Position numbers and translations under genes: made by a program
Part shown: one piece after another, positions 61,029-64,000 of the stretch
How positions within the stretch are numbered: position 1 is the stretch's first letter
Layout: the number at the start of each line of letters is the position of its first letter
The notes under the pieces: generated by a model
Database searches by the model: none
Seen by the model: the letters and a program-made list of their open reading frames with translations, nothing else
Told to the model about the DNA's origin: nothing
DNA from: Bacteroidales bacterium
Lineage (GTDB): Bacteria > Bacteroidota > Bacteroidia > Bacteroidales > ML635J-15
DNA length: 64,000 nt
Reading direction: 5' to 3'
NCBI GenBank assembly: GCA_017651185.1
Contig: JAGCDJ010000021.1
Coordinates: forward strand, 62,001 to 126,000

Positions 61029-63115
61029 CTTATTTTGTATTTGATTGTGATGTCTTCCAAGTCCTTGTCATCGCTGCTGAAGCCAACTTGCAGGATTAGT
61101 TTCTCGCCGTCTTCGGGATAGGTCATTTCTCTTGTTTTTTCGTCGAATTTGCGCAGCCAGAACTGATCAAAATAGCGGTCGATTCCTATGCCGACGGTTA
61201 TTTTCTCACCAATGGGAATTTCAACTTTATGTATCCCTATGAGCGACTTTTGCAGTCCTGTCGTGTCGTTTGGGTATTTGAGATACAGTTGCAATACTGC
61301 TTTTCCAGACTTGCATTTTGCTTTGCTTCCGTTGTTGCTGATAGTGGCATAAACCACTTTAAAATATTTGTCATATTTGACTTTCTCAATGCTGAAATCA
61401 GAATATGAGAGTCCGTATCCGAATGGGAATAGGGGCTTTTCTTTCATATATCTATAGGTGCGACCTTGCATGTTGTAGTCGTCGAAGTCGGGAAGTTGTG
61501 AGGTTGATTTGTAGAAAGTCACAGGCAGACGGCCAAAGTTGTCGCAGTCGCCAGCCAATGCCGAAGCAACAGCTTTTCCCATATCTTCGCCACCATACCA
61601 GCATACCATTATGGCATTTGTCTCGTTGATGATATTTTCGAGAGCAATAGCACTGCCAGTACACAACAGCAATACCAATGGTTTGCCAAGTTTTTTCAGT
61701 TGCCTTATTTCTTCAACTTGATTTTCGGGAAGTTCTATCCTAGTGCGGTCACCCTTGTGGAAACCAGGAATGTCGATTGGAAGTTCCTCGCCTTCGAGCT
61801 GCGGGTTAAGCCCACCTGCATACACGATTATGTCGGCATCGGTGGCTGTTTCTGCAATTGCAAAACGTTGGTTCAGACCTTCCTCTATGGTTGAAGTGTG
61901 AAGCGGAGTGCCATTGTAGTTGCCCAACGGCATAAGAGTGTCGCTTGCATTAGGACCTACGAGGAAAATCCGTTTTCCGTCAATTGGTAAAATACCATCA
62001 TTTTTTAGCAAAACGAATGTTTCTACTGCCGCATCGTGGGGTGTAATTTGTGGTAAATAATTGAAATCTGGATTTGATTCTGTGAGTTCCATTCGCAACG
62101 ACAAAACTCTCCGCAAATGTTCGTCAATCTTGCTCTCAGGAATATATCCGGAATCGACGGCAGTTTTCAATGCTTGCAAACCGCTTCCGCATTCAAGGTC
62201 GACTTCACTACCGAAAGCGTCTGAGGCAGCGAGTGCTGCAGTGGCGTGGGTCTTGTGACGAGGAATTACCGTATCGCGCTCCCAGCAGTCGTTCAAAGCC
62301 CAGCAGTCGGTGACGACAATGTCGTCGTAATGCCATTTGTTTCGCAGAATGTCAACAAGCAATTCGCGATTGGTACAGCAAGGAGTTCCGTTAAGGCGGT
62401 TGTAGCCGCACATGACCTGCCTTACATCGCTGCACTTTATAACATATTCGAATGCTGGCAGATAAGTTGTCCAAAGGTCGCGTTGCGAAACATTTGCATC
62501 GAATTGGTGGCGTGTGCCTTCGGGACCGCTATGCACGGCAAAGTGTTTTAGGCAGGCGGCCGCAGTAAGTATATGCTTGTCGTTGTCGCCATGCTGAAGC
62601 CCGTTTACGCAGGCAAGTCCCATTGTAGCGGTTAGGTAAGGATCTTCGCCGTAGGTCTCCATGCCACGTCCCCAGCGTGGGTCGCGGAAAATGTTGATGT
62701 TTGGCGTGAAGAAAGTAAGACCTGCATAGTCCCCGTAGTTGCCTTGCGCTTGTGATTCGGTATATTTTTTGTGTGCTTCTGCGGCTACCCGCACGAAAAT
62801 ATGTTCAACCATTATGTCGTCAAAAGAAGCGGCTAATGCTATTGGCATCGGCCATACAGTTGCTATTCCGTTGCGACCTACGCCATGCAGTGCTTCATTC
62901 CACCAGCTGTAGGCTTTTAGTCCGAGACGTGGAATGGCTGGGTTCTGGTGTTCCATCAGCGAGAGTTTCTCGTCAAGACTAAGCCGTCCAATCAGATCGC
63001 TGACTCGTGTGTCAATGTCAAGCGATGTATCCTGAAACGGGTATTGTTGGGCTGAGCATATTTGCGGAATTGTGAAGCAAACTATTGTTGCAAGTGTTAT
63101 AAATAGTTGTTTCAT
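61025..63115 (-). CDS. GH3 beta-glycosidase (glucosidase/xylosidase type)
   Basis: The 696-residue enzyme has a signal peptide ending CSAQQ and a two-domain GH3 core. The barrel has KHFAVHSGPEG and IVVTDCWALND, where the Asp is the expected nucleophile. The second domain starts near residue 370 (ETFVLLKNDGILPI), and a fibronectin-like end (about 575-696) completes it. PLFPFGYGLSYSDF is the usual GH3 marker. The barrel with WWNEALHGVGRNG resembles beta-xylosidase-type members. Substrate could be xyloside or glucoside. It is the first gene of the pair with GH29. Confidence 0.93.
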   Translation of the reverse strand: MKQLFITLATIVCFTIPQICSAQQYPFQDTSLDIDTRVSDLIGRLSLDEKLSLMEHQNPAIPRLGLKAYSWWNEALHGVGRNGIATVWPMPIALAASFDDIMVEHIFVRVAAEAHKKYTESQAQGNYGDYAGLTFFTPNINIFRDPRWGRGMETYGEDPYLTATMGLACVNGLQHGDNDKHILTAAACLKHFAVHSGPEGTRHQFDANVSQRDLWTTYLPAFEYVIKCSDVRQVMCGYNRLNGTPCCTNRELLVDILRNKWHYDDIVVTDCWALNDCWERDTVIPRHKTHATAALAASDAFGSEVDLECGSGLQALKTAVDSGYIPESKIDEHLRRVLSLRMELTESNPDFNYLPQITPHDAAVETFVLLKNDGILPIDGKRIFLVGPNASDTLMPLGNYNGTPLHTSTIEEGLNQRFAIAETATDADIIVYAGGLNPQLEGEELPIDIPGFHKGDRTRIELPENQVEEIRQLKKLGKPLVLLLCTGSAIALENIINETNAIMVCWYGGEDMGKAVASALAGDCDNFGRLPVTFYKSTSQLPDFDDYNMQGRTYRYMKEKPLFPFGYGLSYSDFSIEKVKYDKYFKVVYATISNNGSKAKCKSGKAVLQLYLKYPNDTTGLQKSLIGIHKVEIPIGEKITVGIGIDRYFDQFWLRKFDEKTREMTYPEDGEKLILQVGFSSDDKDLEDITIKYKIR

Positions 63116-63142
63116 TGCGCAAAATGTCCTCTATTGAATAAT

Positions 63143-63167
63143 AAAAGCTCCCCGAAGAGAGCTTTTT
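63143..63167 (-). terminator. Terminator of the OmpA-family gene at the window end
   Basis: AAAAGCTC and GAGCTTTTT pair around CCCGAAGA, 20 bases after the stop of the gene at 63188. The A-run on the plus strand is the T-tract for leftward transcripts. Confidence 0.75.
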
Positions 63168-63187
63168 ATGTTTATGCGGTTTCTATT

Positions 63188-64000
63188 TTAGAAGTCATCG
63201 CTGTCGTTTTTATTAATTACAGCGTTACCTTTCTTTGCTGCTTCCTCTTCCGCTTTCTTGACTTCATCTTCGATGCCATAGTCGGTTGATACGACACTGA
63301 ACTCGGTACGACGGTTGAGCTGGTGGCATATTTCTTTCTTTCCGAAATCAGAAATCTTGTTTATGTAGTCCTCTGTTAGAACATCGCCAACTTTCAAGAA
63401 GGTATATTGCTTTGCCATCTGTGCAGTCACAGTCTTGGGTTCTGTTTCTCCGAATCCCTTTGCCGTAAGTCTGTCTGGTTTTATGCCCTTTGAAATCAAG
63501 TAGTCAACGCACGATTTTGCTCTTGCAAGCGAAAGTGTCATGTTGTAGTCGTCGTTGCCACGGAAGTCGGTATGTGCACGCATTTCGATTGTGATGTTTG
63601 GGTTATCGTTCAAGGTTTTTACCAGACCGTCGAGCGAAACTGTTGATTCCGGTTTCAGGTCGGCCTTGTCGTATGCGTATTCAATGTTAGGCAACTCAAT
63701 GACGCGAGGTATTCTGCCGAGGTTAAGTATTGCATTGAAAACGGTGTCGTATTCAACCTTTGCAGTCGAGAACTTTATTGAATTAGAGAAATAATCCTTT
63801 GATACTTCTCCCTTGATTTCATAAATCTTATCCTTTTCCAACGTCATGTTGAATTGACCTTTTTCGTTGGAGGTAAGTTCCTTAACTACTGCGCCATCGG
63901 CATAAACAGTTATCTTTGCATCCTTCAGTGGGATTTTTCTTTCGATGTTGGTTGTGTCGTAGATTGCTCCGTTCAGTGTAATTAATAGCGGAGGCAGTAT
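63188..64000 (-). CDS. OmpA-family protein, C-terminal part (partial)
   Basis: The frame stays open past the window edge, so the 271 residues seen are the C-terminus only. A carboxypeptidase-regulatory-like beta module (IPLKDAKITVYADGAVVKEL) is followed by an OmpA peptidoglycan-binding domain with MRAHTDFRGNDDYNMTLSLA and RAKSCVDYLISKGI. An insert (about 30 residues, MAKQYTFLKVGDVLTEDYI) precedes the final NRRTEF. The tail is charged and ends KNDSDDF. It resembles the PorE-like protein at 203-2221 in its last two domains. Confidence 0.85.
   Translation of the reverse strand: MLPPLLITLNGAIYDTTNIERKIPLKDAKITVYADGAVVKELTSNEKGQFNMTLEKDKIYEIKGEVSKDYFSNSIKFSTAKVEYDTVFNAILNLGRIPRVIELPNIEYAYDKADLKPESTVSLDGLVKTLNDNPNITIEMRAHTDFRGNDDYNMTLSLARAKSCVDYLISKGIKPDRLTAKGFGETEPKTVTAQMAKQYTFLKVGDVLTEDYINKISDFGKKEICHQLNRRTEFSVVSTDYGIEDEVKKAEEEAAKKGNAVINKNDSDDF

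Noticed and set aside
59778-63115. Polysaccharide utilisation locus
   Set aside because: The GH29 and GH3 genes have no SusC/SusD pair, sulfatase or regulator nearby, so only a two-gene glycosidase operon can be claimed.
1-64000. Prophage, insertion sequence or transposase
   Set aside because: No transposase, integrase, terminase or capsid motif was seen in any frame of useful length.

Overview
The window looks like a chromosome segment of a Bacteroidota bacterium, most likely a Bacteroidales member that has a type IX secretion system. The evidence is a PorE-like TPR/PD40/OmpA protein, a cargo protein with a type A T9SS sorting domain, a fused SecDF, many lipoproteins with a Cys after the signal peptide, the gene order DUF4271 - hemD-like - rnpA, and promoters of the Bacteroidota form TTTG-N19-TAnnTTTG ahead of several genes. 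Housekeeping genes use many TCG serine codons.

Layout. 1-9.8 kb: cell-envelope genes (PorE-like protein, GH20 hexosaminidase lipoprotein), an MsrA-AlkD fusion with a HAD hydrolase, a GxxExxY protein inside a patch of short repeats, a T9SS cargo protein and a small protein built of 20-residue repeats. 10-20.5 kb: recG, a methyltransferase with a TTG start, a large FISUMP-type lipoprotein followed by a non-coding repeat field, the rpsO-pnp pair, a beta-barrel-like protein, a deoxynucleoside kinase and a propeller-like protein. 20.7-32 kb: antiporter, retropepsin-like protein, lipoprotein, secDF, M16 peptidase, ruvC and a TPR protein, then tRNA-Gln.

32.2-49.4 kb is a defence island. A type I restriction-modification locus on the minus strand (hsdM, an AlbA_2 ATP-binding protein, hsdS, and far downstream rloA, rloB, hsdR) is split by other systems: an XRE - ImmA/IrrE peptidase - PIN trio on the minus strand, then on the plus strand a lone RloA-like ATPase and a three-gene CBASS-like operon. 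The operon encodes a CD-NTase ending in Gly, an E2-E1 fusion (Cap2-like) and a JAB peptidase (Cap3-like) fused to a DUF6602 nuclease-like domain. I see no separate effector gene. The ATPase gene and the CBASS-like operon share a CGTGA-N5-TCACG palindrome at nearly the same distance upstream of their -7 elements, which suggests joint control. The XRE-peptidase pair is a candidate regulator of the CapH/CapP kind.

49.5-64 kb returns to ordinary genes: an RsmI-like methyltransferase coupled to an FMN/4Fe-4S membrane protein and an AI-2E transporter, aspartate kinase between degenerate repeats, a coiled-coil membrane protein, DUF4271 - hemD-like - rnpA - S41 peptidase - trpS, a GH29/GH3 glycosidase pair, and the C-terminal part of a second OmpA-family protein cut by the window edge.
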